Source: Candidatus Omnitrophota bacterium
GTDB taxonomy: Bacteria; Omnitrophota; Gorgyraeia; Gygaellales; Profunditerraquicolaceae
Direction: 5' to 3'
Assembly (NCBI GenBank): GCA_026387555.1
Contig: JAPLLM010000112.1
Coordinates: forward strand, 13,899 to 44,024
DNA length: 30,126 bases
Notes under the pieces: model-generated
Databases searched by the model: none
Told to the model about the DNA's origin: nothing
The model's input: only the letters and a program-made list of their open reading frames with translations
In this document: positions 25,801 through 28,800 of the stretch, in pieces
How positions within the stretch are numbered: the first letter of the stretch is position 1
Layout of the letters: every line of letters begins with the position of its first letter
Position numbers and translations under genes: made by a program

Positions 25801-28800
25801 TATACAAGCCAAGGCCATGGGGCATTAAACTTACAGGATAATTTAATCGTGGATTTGATGGCGCATCCCGCAATACCCGAAGTCCCCGCGTCTTTTGAAT
25901 TGCTGCTTAATTTTATCCACCGCGCCAAAGAATTTCCCGTACTATCTAAACTTACACCGCAACAAATAAAAGAAAACCCGCTTTTTATTCTTTTCTACCC
26001 GGAAACAACTAATGATGCCGGGTTAGGAACCATTCCCCACAGCTCTGTTTCCTTGGCTAGTAGCCTGATTGCTCGCGGAATAAACGTGGCCCTGATTCCG
26101 TTTCCGGAATACATAGGCGAGGATAACTGCAGTACTCGTGATAACCGCGATGTAAGAGAAGTTTACGGTTTGCTTCACGACTGGGTAATCATGGTAGTTG
26201 GCCGCTATTCGGACATATTACATCGCGCAGGGTTGAATATGGATGAGGTAGGACGCAAGATTAGTTTCGGTGTTTCCATATTCGATACTACCTATCTTAT
26301 GAGTTTAGCGCTGATTTCGATGCTACGCGTGCTTTCACCTGATAGCCGTATTTTTGCAGGCGGACCCTTGGTGAGTGCCGAGCCGGAATTAGCTGCACGA
26401 GAAATGTTCTACAATATGCCTGATGGCCCGAATTGTCTGATTAACGGAGAAGCCGAACTAATACTTCCGGAAGTATTGAGGATTTTGGATATGCAAAGCC
26501 CTTATGAACGGCTTATGCCTGGTCAACTTAAGTCTCTGCGTAAATTTAAAGGATTGAGGTTACGTTTTTCAGAAGAAAAATATGATTTCGATCTTAAGTG
26601 CCGTAATATTGTTCCGGAAAACGCAATGGATAAGCTTAGTTTTTATCCTGAATTGGTTGCGGCAGACCCGGCAATCTACTATATACCTGAACGCGGCTGC
26701 GTGCGCCACTGTTTTTTCTGCTCCCAGATGATGGGACGCGCAGTGAGAGAGTTTAGCGCAGAGAGGATTTTGTCCGACCTGCAAAGGATTGATGAATTAG
26801 CCGGTGAGTTAAGGATGCATCAGGTTGGGGAGATTGAGGGAGGGTGCCTGAAGAACTTGATTCAGCTTAATCTTTCGCGGGGTGAGCGCAGGCACATTTT
26901 TGAGATGGCGGTGGTCTTATTATATTTGGTTAGCCATCATGATTTTCCCATGCGTCCCGATTTTTCTCTGACCACATTTAAAACTATGGGCCAGTGGCAG
27001 CAAATGGGAATTATTCCTCAATTGATTGGCTGTCTCGAGAACCTGGAGTCAATTTATGGAAATAAATTTGACCGGATGACCATTGCTATAAATCTTGTGT
27101 TTCGTCGTTTTATCCGGCAGCAGGAAGAGACGCACGTAGTAATAGAAGATAATAGTTTTTTTACCCGTAGCGATATCGCCGAGGAAGTGTTGGCATGTCT
27201 AGCGGCTGAGCCATTGAAGAATGTGCGCGTTGTGCAGTGCCAAGGGCATTTAAGAGATTTTGGCGGATGGAATGAGGGTGATTTTGATAACGGATTAACC
27301 AGTATTTTAAGTCGCTCCTTTAAGGAACGCGACGGGGGAGTGGTTTTTGGTTTGGAGAGCGGGAGTGACCGCGCGCTTTCAGGTTGGAGAAAGGGATTTA
27401 CCTGGCAGCAGGCATTTGAGCGTATTACTAAGCTGGATAAAAACGGCGTACAAGTGGGGGTAAACATAATTTTATCCCGTATGGAGAGTACGGCCCAGGA
27501 AGTAATTGAATCTTTGGGGAATCTGGCCTATTTACTCAAGACTACCAAAAACGTAAAAATAATTTATCTGGCAATATTCCTTATGCCGCTGCGCGGTTCA
27601 GATGCCTGGATGAGGTTTGATGGGGTAAGGCATACCGGCAATATTGATTGCGGATGGGCAGAGGGTTATCTAGAGAAGCCTATTGTGCTGCAGGAGTATC
27701 CATCGGATGAGAAGTTAGCCGACATCTTACGAGTTTATGTTGCTCAATTATCTAGTTGCGCCAGCCACAGAAAGGATAAGAAAGACGCCATAGATATTTT
27801 TGTCGATGTCATGGATTCCATAAGAACTAATTATTCTCATGATTGCTCAGCGACAGAGGAATATAGGCGGCAAATGAAACGCCTTAAATCCAGCGGCGTT
27901 TCCGAACCCAAACCTTTTCTGATCGGAGCGAAGGCCCTCTGCGCCTTGCCGGTAATGTTCGGAGACTCGCTGCTTGCGTTGGGTTTCCTGGCATTGGGGA
28001 TGCTAAAAATCACCAATTCACCAGCGTCAAGGTATCCTGATTGGTTTAGTGGAAGGGTCGGGTATGAAATATTAGTCGATCGTTTTGCAAGGGCGAACTT
28101 ACACAATGGGCCGAGTGCGCAAGATGCGCTAAACGGCATCCCTAATTGGAAAATGCACAGGTGGGATGTTGGCTGGTATGAATCTGTTCCATGGGAATCA
28201 GCTTGGTCCCATGAGCATAACCAGAGCCCGAGCGCAGCAGCTACGTACCGGCTTTACGGAGGAGACTTACAAGGAGTCTTTGACCGGCTTGATTATCTGA
28301 AACAATTAGGCATCGGATTTATTTATTTCTGTCCGATCTTCTGGGCGCCCTCGCACCATAAATACGACGGAAGATGTCTGCATCATATAGATCCTACTTT
28401 CGGCCCGTCCCCGGAAGAAGATAAGCAGCGCTTGGCGTATGAGAACCCAACCGATTCATCGACTTGGTGCTGGACGGCCGCGGACAAATTATTCTTAAAA
28501 GTCGTAAAAGAAGCGCACCGCCGGGGAATCCGTGTCGTTTTGGACGGCGTGTTTAATCATACAGGAAGGTTCCATTTTGCTTTTCAGGATATTTTGCGCA
28601 ACAAGCGTAATTCCCGATTCGCGCAATGGTACAAGATAACTAGTTGGGATCCTACTCTTCCGGATGGTTTTGAGTATTCAGGATGGGCAGGGTATAAGAG
28701 CCTGCCTGAAATAAACCGCCGCGGGGGTAACCTGAATCCGGCATTCAGAAGATACGCTTTTCAAAGTATCAGGCGTTGGATGAATCCCATTGTCAACGGA

